64,000 nucleotides of DNA from Oerskovia turbata. Its GTDB lineage: Bacteria; Actinomycetota; Actinomycetes; Actinomycetales; Cellulomonadaceae. The notes below the pieces were generated by a model. The model was not told the DNA's origin and did not search any database. It saw only the letters and a program-made list of their open reading frames with translations. The position numbers were made by a program, and so were the translations under genes. Of the stretch, positions 19,019 to 27,950 are shown piece by piece. How positions within the stretch are numbered: the first letter of the stretch is position 1; every line of letters starts with the position of its first letter. The stretch covers positions 28,001 through 92,000 of the forward strand of contig NZ_JOFV01000014.1 in NCBI RefSeq assembly GCF_000718325.1, in the 5' to 3' direction.

Positions 19019-20056
19019 TCAGCGTTCGCAGGCGACGCCGTTGCCGTCCCAGTCGAGCGCCGGGTTGAAGCCGGCGTCGCCCTGCTTGAGCGGGGCCTTG
19101 CCGTCGCGCTTCGCGGCCTCGCACGTCAGGTAGATGCCGTTGACCTTGCCGTCCTGCCAGCCGCCGCCGTCGTTCCCCGCCTCGGACTCCTTCTCCGCGA
19201 TCGCCGCCTCGCGCTCGTCGAGGGCGATCTGCCGCTCGTCGAGCTCGGTCTCGCGCGCGGAGACCGCGGTCTCCCGGGCGGCGACCGCCTCGGTCGAGGC
19301 CGCGATGCCTGCGAGCTGGGTGTCGAGGTCGGCGCGCTCGGCGTCGAGCTTGGCCCGTTCGGCCGCCATCTGCTCGGTCGTCTGCGCTGCGGCTGCGGTG
19401 GCGTCGCCGGCCTCCGACTGCGCCTTGAGCGTCACGCCAAGCCCCAGGATGAGCCCGACGGCGACACCACCGACACCGATGCCCAGCGGCAGGAGCCAGC
19501 GCAGGTACGAGCGCTCCTCCCGGGGCTCGTCGTCCGCCGAGAAGATCGCGAGCGGGCCGTGCGCCGACGCGGCAGGGCCGGCCGAGGGCGCGGGGAGCGG
19601 GACGGCGGGACCGGTCGCGTGCCCGGCGGTGCCGGTGCCCCCAGCCGCCCCGGGGGCACCGCTGACGACCGGCAGGACCATGGTCGACGACGGCGACTCG
19701 GCCGGTGCGCCGCCGTCGCTGCCCACGTCGCGCAGCGAGCGGCGCGTCGGCCCGGACGGTGGGCCCGCCGGTGACGGTTCCGAGGGGGGCGCGGCCCCGT
19801 GCCCCGACGTCACCGGGACGATCGCGGTCGGGAAGTGGAGAGGGATGCCGCCGCCCGGCGTCTGCCGCGACCACGCTTCGGCCCCTGCGGTGGGCGGTGA
19901 GGGGGCGGGTGCGGGCGGGGGCGTCGGTGCCGCCTCGACCCAGAAGACCCAGCCCGCGGGTGCGGCCGGCCAGGCCGGGTCCGGGTGCCAGTCCGACGAC
20001 GGGGAGAAGCCGGGAGGTACCAACCAGCCGGGCGGCGGATTGAACTGTACGGCCAT
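19019..20056 (-). CDS. membrane protein with Pro-rich N-terminus, coiled coil and excalibur domain
   Basis: A 345-residue protein. The N-terminus carries the actinobacterial PPGW...DPAWP..PAGW pattern and a long Pro/Ala/Gly-rich, probably disordered stretch. One transmembrane helix follows (about 182-207), then an Ala/Glu/Arg coiled coil (about 215-290). The last 45 residues form an excalibur calcium-binding domain, with CEAAKRDG, GDAGFNP and LDWDGNGVACE, including the DxDxDG loop and the two cysteines. Topology suggests that the coiled coil and the calcium domain face the cell wall. The ATG at 20056 follows GAAGGAG. Function unknown; secreted excalibur domains usually sit in envelope-associated proteins. 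Confidence 0.8.
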   Translation of the reverse strand: MAVQFNPPPGWLVPPGFSPSSDWHPDPAWPAAPAGWVFWVEAAPTPPPAPAPSPPTAGAEAWSRQTPGGGIPLHFPTAIVPVTSGHGAAPPSEPSPAGPPSGPTRRSLRDVGSDGGAPAESPSSTMVLPVVSGAPGAAGGTGTAGHATGPAVPLPAPSAGPAASAHGPLAIFSADDEPREERSYLRWLLPLGIGVGGVAVGLILGLGVTLKAQSEAGDATAAAAQTTEQMAAERAKLDAERADLDTQLAGIAASTEAVAARETAVSARETELDERQIALDEREAAIAEKESEAGNDGGGWQDGKVNGIYLTCEAAKRDGKAPLKQGDAGFNPALDWDGNGVACER

Positions 20057-20298
20057 GGGAGCTCTCCTTCGACGGTTCCTGCGCGCTCACTATGCTGCAG
20101 AACCGCCCGGATGTGCCAATTCCGGCGCGTTGAGCCGTCCCGTCGCCGTGGGCCTCCGCGCCGCCCGGGCGCGGCCCCGGTCCACGTGTGGGCGGCGCCC
20201 GGTAGAAAGGAACCGGGTCGGACGAGCGTCACGGCTCTCGATCGGCCGCGGTCGGCGTCGTCCGACGGTGATCGCCGCAGGAGGTACGAGGAGTCGCC

Positions 20299-23200
20299 GT
20301 GTTCCTGATGGACCAGCAGGACCCGTCCACCGAGCCTCTGCTCGTGTTCTCGGCGAGCGACCTCGTCGCGGCGAGCGAGTGCGAGTACCGCTTGCTGCGC
20401 ACGCTCGACGAGAAGGTGGGGCGTGCCGCGCACGCCGCGGTCGAGGTCGACGACATGCTCGAACGCACCGCGACCCTCGGGGACGTGCACGAGCAGCAGG
20501 TGCTCGCGGGCTTCGTCGACCTCGTGGGGGCCGACGCGATCCGTGAGGTCCCGGTGCCGCGCACGGTGCGGCGCGCGGACCTGGAGGCCGCGCACGCCGC
20601 GACGCTCGACGCTCTGCACGACGGCGTCGACGTGGTCTACCAGGGCTCGTTCTTCGACGGACGCTTCCACGGGCGCGCGGACTTCCTGATCCGCACCGAC
20701 AGCCGGGCGGCCCACGCCTGGCCCCGCGCGGCCGGCCCGACGGCGTCGGGCACCCTGGGAGTGCCGGGCACCGGCGGGCCGGAGTACGCCGTGTACGACG
20801 CCAAGCTCGCGCGCCGCGCGAAGGTGCCCGCGCTGCTCCAGCTCGCCGCGTACGCCGACCAGCTCCTCGCGGCCGGGGTCGAGACGTCACCGGTGCTGCA
20901 CCTCATCCTCGGGACGAGGGCCGTGACCGACCACCGGCTCGCGGACGTCCTGCCCGTCTTCCGCGAGCGGCGCACCGAGCTGTTGCGGCTCCTGGACGCG
21001 CACCGGGCGAGCGGCGAGCCCGTGGCCTGGGACGCGCCCGGCCTGCGACAGTGCGGCACGTGCGCGTACTGCGCGCAGCAGGTCACCGAGCACGACGACG
21101 TGCTGCGCGTCGCGGGTCTGCGCAGCACCCAGCGCGTGCGGCTCCGCGCGGCCGGCATCACGACCATGACCCAGCTCGCGACCGCCACGTCGGCACCCCA
21201 GGGGCTCGCGGCGCGCACGTTCGAGACGCTGCGCGTCCAGGCCAGGCTCCAGGCCGGGCTCGTCGACGTGCCGACGGGCGGGGGAGGGGTGCCCGACGTC
21301 GGGCCCGGCCCCAGCGGGTCGGTCACGTGGAGCACGCCCGCGGTCGGAGGCGAGGCGGGCAGGGGTGACGGAGACGCTGCCGGTCCCGAGGGCACGGCCG
21401 AGCCCGAGCAGCACACGCTGTCCTACGTCGTCGTCGACCCCGCCCCGCTGCGCGACCTGCCGCGACCGGACCCGGGCGACGTGTTCTTCGACTTCGAGGG
21501 CGACCCCCTGTGGTCCGTCACGGACCCCGCCACGCGCGACATCACATGGAACATCGACTACCTGTTCGGGCTCGTCGAACGACCGGGCAGCCCCGGCGAG
21601 AAGCCGCCCTTCACCGCGTTCTGGGCGCACGACCTCGACCAGGAGAAGCAGGCGCTCGTCGACTTCGTCGACTACCTCGCCAAGCGCCGCGCCCAGTACC
21701 CGGGGCTGCACGTCTACCACTACGCGTCGTACGAGAAGACGCACCTGCTCTCGATCGCGGCCCGGCACGGCGTGTACGAGCAGGAGGTCGACGACCTCCT
21801 GCGCCAAGGCGTCCTCGTGGACCTCTACGCGACCGTGCGCCACTCGCTCAAGGTCTCGGCGCCGTCGTACTCGATCAAGAAGCTCGAACCCCTCTACATG
21901 GGCGACCAGCTCCGTGGCGGGGACGTCACGGACGCGGCGGCGTCCGTCGTCGCGTACGCGACGTACTGCGCGGCGCGCGACGCAGGCCGAGCCGAGGAGG
22001 CCGAGCGCCTGCTGCACGGCATCGCCGACTACAACGAGTACGACTGCCTCTCGACCCTGCGCCTGCACGAGTTCCTCCTGGGGCTCGCGGGGCGTGCCGC
22101 TCCCGCGACCTCCGCCCCGGGCCTGCTCGCGACACCCCTCGGCAACGGCTGGGAGGACGACCTGCCGCCCGCGCTCGAGCTCTCCGACGCGGAGGTCGCG
22201 CGGCGCGCCAAGCGTGCCGAGGCCGAGCAGGTCGAGCTCGACGTCAGGGCGCTCGCGGGCGGCGTGGACGGTCGCTCGGGGGACGGACGGAGCGACGACG
22301 AGGAGGCCGTCGCGCTCCTGGGCGCGGGCGTCGGGTACTACTGGCGCGAGGCCAAGCCGTTCTGGCAGGAGTTCTTCGCGCGTCTCAAGGAGCCGGTCGA
22401 CCAGTGGCAGACGCCGCGCGCGTACTTCCTGGTGGAGCGCGCCGAGGTGATCGAGGACTGGGCGAGGGCCACGCCGCGCAGCAACCCGTCGCGGCGCCTG
22501 CGCCTGTACGGCGAGCTGCCGGACGGCTCGGAGCTCAAGGCCGGGTACGACGGCGCCACGGCGCTCTTCGACGGACCGGCACCCGACGGGATCGAGCCTG
22601 CCCGCGGCGCGGTGCGCTGGTCGACGGGGAGCGTGCGCGTCCACGGTGTCGAGCGGGGCCGTCTCGGGAACGGGCGCGAGGTCGACGTCCTCGACGTGCG
22701 CCTGCCCGTGCCCAAGGGGGTCTCACCGCACGACGCGCTGCCCATGGCGCTCGCGGTCGGGCAGGTGCTGCCGACGCCGCAGCAGGAGGCGTCGATCCGG
22801 GCGCTGGCCATGGCGGTGCAGGCGCAGAACCCCGGCGGCCCGCAGGCGCCCCTGGTGCTCCCGGACCACCCCGCGCTCGACCTGCTCCGTCGTCGTCCGC
22901 CGCGCACGGTGTCGGGTGCCCCGCTGCCCGTCCTGGGCGACGGCCCCGAGCGGTACATCGACGCCGTGACCGATGCGGTCAGGGACCTCGACGGCTCCTA
23001 CCTGGGTGTCCAGGGGCCGCCCGGCACGGGCAAGACGCACCTCGCGTCGAAGGTCGTCGGTCGCCTCGTCGCCGAGGGGTGGCGCGTGGGCGTCGTCGCG
23101 CAGTCGCACGACGTCGTCGAGAACGTCCTCGCCGGGGTCATCAGCAAGGGGGGCGTGCCCGCGGACCGCGTGGGCAAGAAGGCCTCGGGTCCCAAGGGCC

Positions 23201-24243
23201 GCGACGTGTCGGCCGTCGGTCGCGACGAGGGTACGGGCCTGCCCGACGACGTCGCGGCCGCCGCCCTGCCCGACGGCTCGCGGCTCGTTCCCTGGCGCCT
23301 CGTCGACTCCCCGCAGACCGCGGCCTTCGTCGCCGAGGGGCCCTGCGTCGTCGGGGGGACCGCGTGGGACTTCGCGCACGCCGAACGGTTCGGCGACGGC
23401 GAGCTCGACCTGCTCGTGATCGACGAGGCCGGGCAGTTCTCGCTCGCCAACACCGTCGCGGTCTCCCGGGCCGCGCAACGTCTCCTGCTGCTCGGCGACC
23501 CGCAACAGCTCCCGCAGGTCTCGCAGGGGCAGCACCCCGAGCCCGTCGACCAGTCGGCGCTCGGGTGGCTGACCCGAGCGGGCGGCGGCCACGACGTGCT
23601 GCCGCCCGAGTTCGGCTACTTCCTGGCCCGCTCGTGGCGCATGCACCCCGCGCTGTGCGACGCCGTGTCCGAGCTCGCGTACGAGGGCCTGCTGCACGCC
23701 GAGGCCGCCGCAGGCGAGCGGCTCCTCGTGGGCGTCGAGCCCGGAGTGCACGTCGCCCTGGTCGAGCACGCGGGCAACGCGGTGTCCTCGGTCGAGGAGG
23801 CCCAGGAGATCGTGCGGCAGGTCAAGGCCCTGCTCGGGACGACGTGGTACCCGGGAGGGCCCGCGGCCGGGGCGCGTCCACTGGACCAGGACGACTTCGT
23901 CGTCGTGGCCCCCTACAACGCGCAGGTGTGGACCGTGCGCCACGCGCTCCAGGCCGCGGGCCTGGGGGACGTGCGGGTGGGCACGGTCGACAAGTTCCAG
24001 GGCAAGGAGGCGCCCGTCGCGATCGTCTCGATGACGGCCTCGGCCCGCGAGGACGTGCCGCGCGGCATGGAGTTCCTGCTCTCGCGCAACCGGGTCAACG
24101 TCGCGGTCTCGCGCGGCCAGTGGTGCGCCGTCGTGGTCCGTTCGCCCCGGCTCACGGACTACCTCCCGAACCATCCCGAGGAGCTCGCCGAGCTGGGGGC
24201 GTTCATCGGGCTGTGCCGGTCGGGCGTGGAGCCCCTCCGCTGA
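20299..24243 (+). CDS. TM0106-type RecB-like nuclease / DEDD exonuclease-like / SF1 helicase fusion
   Basis: A 1314-residue protein with three enzymatic modules. Residues about 15-260 form a RecB/Cas4-like PD-(D/E)xK nuclease, with GRADFLIR (about 125), YDAKLAR (about 167), QLAAYADQL and a Cys cluster CGTCAYC (about 251-257) that may hold an Fe-S centre. Residues about 395-600 contain a DEDD RNase H-like fold with FFDFEGDPLW, HYASYEKT and YNEYDCLST. From about 900 an SF1 (Dna2/Upf1-like) helicase has GPPGTGKTH, VIDEAGQF, GDPQQLPQ, SWRMHP, VGTVDKFQGKEA and NVAVSRG. All catalytic motifs look intact. GTG start with AGGAG upstream. Stands alone; a nucleic-acid repair or RNA-processing role is likely, and no defence partner is next to it. 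Confidence 0.88.
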   Translation: MFLMDQQDPSTEPLLVFSASDLVAASECEYRLLRTLDEKVGRAAHAAVEVDDMLERTATLGDVHEQQVLAGFVDLVGADAIREVPVPRTVRRADLEAAHAATLDALHDGVDVVYQGSFFDGRFHGRADFLIRTDSRAAHAWPRAAGPTASGTLGVPGTGGPEYAVYDAKLARRAKVPALLQLAAYADQLLAAGVETSPVLHLILGTRAVTDHRLADVLPVFRERRTELLRLLDAHRASGEPVAWDAPGLRQCGTCAYCAQQVTEHDDVLRVAGLRSTQRVRLRAAGITTMTQLATATSAPQGLAARTFETLRVQARLQAGLVDVPTGGGGVPDVGPGPSGSVTWSTPAVGGEAGRGDGDAAGPEGTAEPEQHTLSYVVVDPAPLRDLPRPDPGDVFFDFEGDPLWSVTDPATRDITWNIDYLFGLVERPGSPGEKPPFTAFWAHDLDQEKQALVDFVDYLAKRRAQYPGLHVYHYASYEKTHLLSIAARHGVYEQEVDDLLRQGVLVDLYATVRHSLKVSAPSYSIKKLEPLYMGDQLRGGDVTDAAASVVAYATYCAARDAGRAEEAERLLHGIADYNEYDCLSTLRLHEFLLGLAGRAAPATSAPGLLATPLGNGWEDDLPPALELSDAEVARRAKRAEAEQVELDVRALAGGVDGRSGDGRSDDEEAVALLGAGVGYYWREAKPFWQEFFARLKEPVDQWQTPRAYFLVERAEVIEDWARATPRSNPSRRLRLYGELPDGSELKAGYDGATALFDGPAPDGIEPARGAVRWSTGSVRVHGVERGRLGNGREVDVLDVRLPVPKGVSPHDALPMALAVGQVLPTPQQEASIRALAMAVQAQNPGGPQAPLVLPDHPALDLLRRRPPRTVSGAPLPVLGDGPERYIDAVTDAVRDLDGSYLGVQGPPGTGKTHLASKVVGRLVAEGWRVGVVAQSHDVVENVLAGVISKGGVPADRVGKKASGPKGRDVSAVGRDEGTGLPDDVAAAALPDGSRLVPWRLVDSPQTAAFVAEGPCVVGGTAWDFAHAERFGDGELDLLVIDEAGQFSLANTVAVSRAAQRLLLLGDPQQLPQVSQGQHPEPVDQSALGWLTRAGGGHDVLPPEFGYFLARSWRMHPALCDAVSELAYEGLLHAEAAAGERLLVGVEPGVHVALVEHAGNAVSSVEEAQEIVRQVKALLGTTWYPGGPAAGARPLDQDDFVVVAPYNAQVWTVRHALQAAGLGDVRVGTVDKFQGKEAPVAIVSMTASAREDVPRGMEFLLSRNRVNVAVSRGQWCAVVVRSPRLTDYLPNHPEELAELGAFIGLCRSGVEPLR

Positions 24244-24297
24244 GTGCGGAGTACTTGTCGTCGTTCGGGGCTCTCGGCGACAAGTACTCCGCACTCA
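24241..24297. terminator. 20-bp perfect inverted repeat starting at a stop codon
   Basis: Arms 24241-24260 (TGAGTGCGGAGTACTTGTCG) and 24278-24297 are perfectly complementary around a 17-base loop. The first three bases are the stop codon of the nuclease-helicase gene. It lies between convergent genes and probably terminates both transcripts. It resembles the element at 25101-25155. Confidence 0.8.
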
Positions 24298-24307
24298 GGC
24301 GTTGGAC

Positions 24308-25021
24308 TCAGAAGTCCCCGAAGCCGCCGAAGTCCCCGCCACCGAAGTCACCGAAGCCGCCGAAGTCGCCGCCGGCTTCGGTGAAGTCGCCGCCGCCCGC
24401 GTCGCCCGCTCCCGGGTCGGTCTCGCCGCCGGCCTCGGTCGCACCGGGGTCCCCCTCGCCGCCCGTCCCGCCGTCGCCCGCGAGGTCCGCGGTCGGGTCG
24501 CCGAACATCGGACCGAACATCATGTTGGCGACCGCGGAGCCGATCACGACGCCCGCGATGGTGCCGAGCATGCTCGAGCCGATCATCGAGCCCATGCCAG
24601 GGCCGCCAGGGCCGCCAGGGCCGCCGACCCCCTGCCTGCCGCCGAACGACCGCTCGAGCGTGCCGGGGTTGCGCATCTCGGCGCGGGTCGCCATGCGGGC
24701 GAGCGACCGCGGGTCGTCGGCGGTCGCTCGCTCGGCGGGCGGCAGGTTCTCGCCGAGGTCGGTCAGCACGCGGCGCCGCTGCTCGGGCGTGAGCCGCTCG
24801 AACGCCTCGGCGTGCGCCTGCTCGACGGCCTCGGGCGGAGCCGTGCGCAGCAGGTAGCGGTAGCGGTCGATCGCGACGTCGTCCTCGCTGCGTCCCGGAC
24901 CCGTGGGGGCGGGGGGCGGGGTGCCGTACACGGGGGACTCGTGGCCGGCGTAGGTCGCGTGGCGGCGCGGCGTCCCCTCGTCCTGCGGGGTGCGGCCGAG
25001 GAGGCGGTCGAGGAATCCCAT
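24308..25021 (-). CDS. hypothetical protein with Gly/Asp/Phe-rich repetitive tail
   Basis: A 237-residue protein that I recognise only as an actinobacterial conserved type. The N-terminal 115 residues are helical and charged (MGFLDRLLGR start, then EDDVAIDRYRYLLRTAPPEA and ERLTPEQRRRVL). A glycine-rich hydrophobic stretch follows (about 130-175) that could insert in or touch the membrane. The C-terminal 60 residues are acidic and end in repeats of GGFGDF/GGDF. GAAGGA precedes the ATG. The stop is 11 bp from the palindromic terminator. Such FG-like tails can be aggregation-prone or mediate assembly; no function is assigned. Confidence 0.65.
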   Translation of the reverse strand: MGFLDRLLGRTPQDEGTPRRHATYAGHESPVYGTPPPAPTGPGRSEDDVAIDRYRYLLRTAPPEAVEQAHAEAFERLTPEQRRRVLTDLGENLPPAERATADDPRSLARMATRAEMRNPGTLERSFGGRQGVGGPGGPGGPGMGSMIGSSMLGTIAGVVIGSAVANMMFGPMFGDPTADLAGDGGTGGEGDPGATEAGGETDPGAGDAGGGDFTEAGGDFGGFGDFGGGDFGGFGDF

Positions 25022-25100
25022 GAGCGTGTCCTTCTGGTCGAACCGTCGAGGGCGGGCGCCCTCACCGGTTCAACGCGGTGAGCCGCCCCTCCGTTCCGTC

Positions 25101-25155
25101 GAGTGCATGGTTCGGCAGCGACACGCCCGGCGAGTCGCCGCAGAACCATGCACTC
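25101..25155 (-). terminator. inverted repeat overlapping the stop codon of the next gene
   Basis: 22-base arms (25101-25122 and 25134-25155) pair with two mismatches, 13 bp of them perfect at the outside. On the minus strand the element begins with TGAGTGC, where TGA is the stop of the gene at 25154-25531. The same TGAGTGC opening is seen in the hairpin at 24241. Confidence 0.75.
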
Positions 25156-25531
25156 AGCGCTGAGCGCGCACCGGTTCCGGCGCCGGGCCGACCCCGCCGA
25201 GCAGCCGCACGTTGAACCCTTGGCCCTCGACCTCGAGCGCGTGGTACTGCTCGTGCACCCGCACCGGGGTCCCGGTGCCGAGGGCGAGCGCCGTGTGGTG
25301 CCACACCCGGCACGCTCCCTCGCCCGTCGCGTACTCGACGACGACCTCGACGCCGCCGTCGCGCGCCCGCACCGCGAGCACGACGCCCTCGCGCCAGCCC
25401 CAGGGCCGGTTGCGGAGCATGCGCTCGTGGACGGGGTGCAGGAGGTGCCCGGTGCCGTACCGGTCGCACGCGGCGGGAGGGGGGCAGGCGACGACCGTCG
25501 CCAGGTGTTCCATGACGCGCTCGGCGGCCAT
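25154..25531 (-). CDS. hypothetical protein
   Basis: A 125-residue soluble protein that I do not recognise. The ATG at 25531 follows GAAGGAG; the longer frame upstream has no site. It has no signal peptide or membrane helix. The sequence alternates short strands with conserved-looking HPVHERMLRN, ARDGGVEVVVEYATGEGACRVWHH and HEQYHALE, suggesting a small beta-rich fold. Its stop codon opens a long hairpin, and the gene downstream on the same strand is the FGDF-tail protein. Confidence 0.6.
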   Translation of the reverse strand: MAAERVMEHLATVVACPPPAACDRYGTGHLLHPVHERMLRNRPWGWREGVVLAVRARDGGVEVVVEYATGEGACRVWHHTALALGTGTPVRVHEQYHALEVEGQGFNVRLLGGVGPAPEPVRAQR

Positions 25532-25582
25532 GGGGGCTCCTTCTCTCCGTGCCCGACGGCGGAGCTCGCCCCCGTGCGCACG

Positions 25583-25666
25583 CTCACCCGGGAGGGTCCC
25601 CGGGTGAGGGGCGCGAGGAGGCGCCCTACGACGTCGGGCCTCGCTCTTCCCCCACGGTCGTGGGGG
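25583..25666. other. two hairpins in a 346-bp gene-free stretch
   Basis: The stretch 25532-25877 holds no convincing gene. It contains a perfect 10-bp inverted repeat (25583-25592 and 25599-25608) and a 7-bp GC stem with a GGTC loop (25649-25655 and 25660-25666), besides the cold-shock terminator. They could shape the leader of the hypothetical gene that starts at 25531. Confidence 0.5.
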
Positions 25667-25808
25667 CGGGTCTTCCTCCGGGAGCACCGTGCGCGTCGCG
25701 CGGTTGCCGGACCAGCACGCCGGAGGGCGGATCGCTGGTCCTCTGGACCGTTCTCAGTTCTACCACGGCGTCACCGACCGGGCACAGGGGCTCGTGGTCG
25801 TGGACGCA

Positions 25809-25843
25809 CGAGTGCCCCCGACCGAGACGGTCGGGGGCACTCG
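25809..25843 (-). terminator. terminator of the cold-shock gene
   Basis: A perfect 16-bp stem (25809-25824 and 25828-25843) with a three-base loop, 35 bp downstream of the cold-shock gene stop. Confidence 0.8.
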
Positions 25844-25877
25844 TTCAATGATCAGCTACGCCCGGAGGCGAGTGAGA

Positions 25878-26081
25878 TCAGAGCGGGCGGATGTTCTCCG
25901 CCTGCGGGCCCTTGGGGCCCTGCGTCACGTCGAACTCGACGCGCTGGTTCTCCTCGAGCGAGCGGAAGCCCTGCGTCTGGATGGCGGAGTAGTGCGCGAA
26001 CACGTCGGCGCTGCCGTCCTCAGGTGCGATGAAGCCGTAGCCCTTTTCGCCGTTGAACCACTTCACGGTTCCCAATGCCAT
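25878..26081 (-). CDS. CspA-type cold-shock protein
   Basis: A 67-residue single cold-shock domain, a nucleic-acid-binding beta barrel that melts RNA structure. RNP1 is KGYGFI and RNP2 is VFAHYSAI; the [14 protein letters not shown] opening is invariant for the family. AAGGAG precedes the ATG. As in many csp genes, a leader of up to about 180 nt without a gene lies upstream and could act as a temperature-responsive 5' UTR. A clear hairpin terminates it. Confidence 0.95.
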   Translation of the reverse strand: MALGTVKWFNGEKGYGFIAPEDGSADVFAHYSAIQTQGFRSLEENQRVEFDVTQGPKGPQAENIRPL

Positions 26082-26263
26082 GGGGATCTCCTTCTAGAGT
26101 TTCAAACAGCTCCATGATCTGGAGCCGAACATCACGGTGTTCGTCGTCAACTCTTGGGTAACAAGGTTCGCGGTGGCATGGGGCCGTTGCGCAAGGACAA
26201 GCGAGGCACTGCAATCTCACCGGCTACGGTACAGGGGTTACTCCGACTGTGCTAGCCCTGATG

Positions 26264-27808
26264 CTAACGATTGAAGTACGTCTGCCCGCCAACCAGGTCA
26301 GGGCCGAGCAAATCGGGCACCGTCACCAGCGTGTACCCGGCGGCCCGCAGCCCGTCCACGATGCCCGGGACGGCGTCCACGGTCGAGCCGTGGATGTCGT
26401 GCATCAGGAGGATCGCCCCAGGTCGGGCGCCTGCGAGGGCCCGCTCGGTCGTGGTGGCCGTGTCCTTGTCCTTCCAGTCCTCGGTGTCGACGTTCCACAG
26501 GATCGACGGCTCGTTCCGCTGGGAGAGGACGCTCGTCACAGTGTCGCTGGTCGCGCCGTACGGAGGACGCACGAGCGTCGGCCGGACGCCCGACGCCGCC
26601 TCGATCGCGTCGGCCGTCGAGCCGAGCTCGTCGGTGATCTGGTCCGTGCCGAGCTTCGAGAGGTCCGGGTGGGACCAGGTGTGGTTCCCCACCGCGTGCC
26701 CCTCGGCGACCAGGCGACGGACCAGGTCCGGGTGGGACTCGACGGAACGGCCGACGAGGAAGAACGTCGCGCCGACCTGCTTCTCGGCGAGCGTGTCGAG
26801 CAGTCGCGACGTGTGCTTGCCCGGGCCGTCGTCGAAGGTCAGGGCCACGCACCGCAGCACCGAGCAGTCGGGGGCGCCGGACGGGTCGGGCACGGCCGGC
26901 GGGGTCACGGGCGGCGGCTCGACGGGCGGCGGAGCGATCCCCACGAACGGGGTGCCGCTCGCCGCGGCGTCCGCGACCTGCTTCCCGACGGCGGACAGGA
27001 CGGTCCGCGTCGCGTCCGGCTCGACGCGCACGGCCAGCTCGCCGTCCGAGCGTGCCGAGACCAGGCCGGGCGAGAAGACCAGGGTCGCGGCGCCGTCGGG
27101 CCCGAGACGCACGTCCCGGAACGTGTCCTGCGACGACGGCACCGGCTCGTCGAACCCCAGACCGGCCGAGCCGAGCGCCGCGTCGACCCACTGCGCGGCC
27201 TGCGTGCGGCCGTCGGCCGTGAAGAGGTCCGACGACCACGTCGTGGTCGCACGGGCGAGGTCGGTGTAGAACGTCTGGGCGCCGACCTCGCCGTTCGCCC
27301 CGCCCGTGAAGGCGTACGTCGTGGCGCGCACACCCAGCACGTCGCCCTGGGCGAGCACCAGGTCCCACCCGACGTTGAGCTCGTTGCCCACCGCGTCCGG
27401 GTCGATCGCGGCGTCGTACGCCCTCTCCGTCGCGTCGACGAACCGGCCGAAGGCACGCGCGAGCGAGCGCTCGCCCGGGATCGAGACCGTCGAGATCGAA
27501 CGCGCGTCACCGGCGTCCGCGGTCGACTCCTGGTCCACCGCGAGATTCTCGACCGACGCAGGGTCCAGGACCTCAGGCGGGTCGACCCGCTCGGCAGGCG
27601 CCAGGGTCTGCGCGGGCGACGGCGCGCTCGTGGGGGAGGGCGTCCCCGACGGCTGCGCCGACGCACGCGTCAGGTAGAACATGACCCCCGCGGCGACGAC
27701 CAGGAGCGGCACGATCACGGCGAGGACCCAGACGGCACGGTTCCGCGGGCGCGCCGGAGCGGAGCCGCCCGGCGTCTGGTCGCGGGTCGGAGGAAGGGGC
27801 TGGGGCAC
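26264..27808 (-). CDS. membrane-anchored NodB-type polysaccharide deacetylase
   Basis: A protein of about 514 residues. One transmembrane helix near residues 25-48 is followed by a Pro/Ser/Thr-rich linker, a middle domain like the RsiV/DUF3298 region (about 130-290), and a C-terminal NodB domain. The NodB motifs are TFDDGPG (catalytic Asp and metal Asp), NHTWSHPDL (metal His pair), RPPYG, DTEDW and LLMHDIH. It should deacetylate peptidoglycan or another wall polymer outside the cell. The GTG at 27808 is the most sensible start, but no strong ribosome site supports it and the frame is open to 28030. Divergent from the aldo/keto reductase. Confidence 0.8.
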   Translation of the reverse strand: MPQPLPPTRDQTPGGSAPARPRNRAVWVLAVIVPLLVVAAGVMFYLTRASAQPSGTPSPTSAPSPAQTLAPAERVDPPEVLDPASVENLAVDQESTADAGDARSISTVSIPGERSLARAFGRFVDATERAYDAAIDPDAVGNELNVGWDLVLAQGDVLGVRATTYAFTGGANGEVGAQTFYTDLARATTTWSSDLFTADGRTQAAQWVDAALGSAGLGFDEPVPSSQDTFRDVRLGPDGAATLVFSPGLVSARSDGELAVRVEPDATRTVLSAVGKQVADAAASGTPFVGIAPPPVEPPPVTPPAVPDPSGAPDCSVLRCVALTFDDGPGKHTSRLLDTLAEKQVGATFFLVGRSVESHPDLVRRLVAEGHAVGNHTWSHPDLSKLGTDQITDELGSTADAIEAASGVRPTLVRPPYGATSDTVTSVLSQRNEPSILWNVDTEDWKDKDTATTTERALAGARPGAILLMHDIHGSTVDAVPGIVDGLRAAGYTLVTVPDLLGPDLVGGQTYFNR

Positions 27809-27950
27809 CGGACCACCGTGCCACCCGCACCCGGTGCGCGTCGCGACCGGCGCGGCCGATGAGAGCAGCGCCACAGCCGTCCTCGCCGACGAGGCCGTCC
27901 GTCGCCGGGACAGGTGGTGCGCACCGCAGGCGCCGGGGTAGAAAGGGGTG

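Noticed and set aside
21510..24857. Another very long open frame in the same direction as the nuclease-helicase gene
   Set aside because: Low-complexity Arg/Ala/Gly composition and no domain; it is an out-of-frame reading of the true gene.
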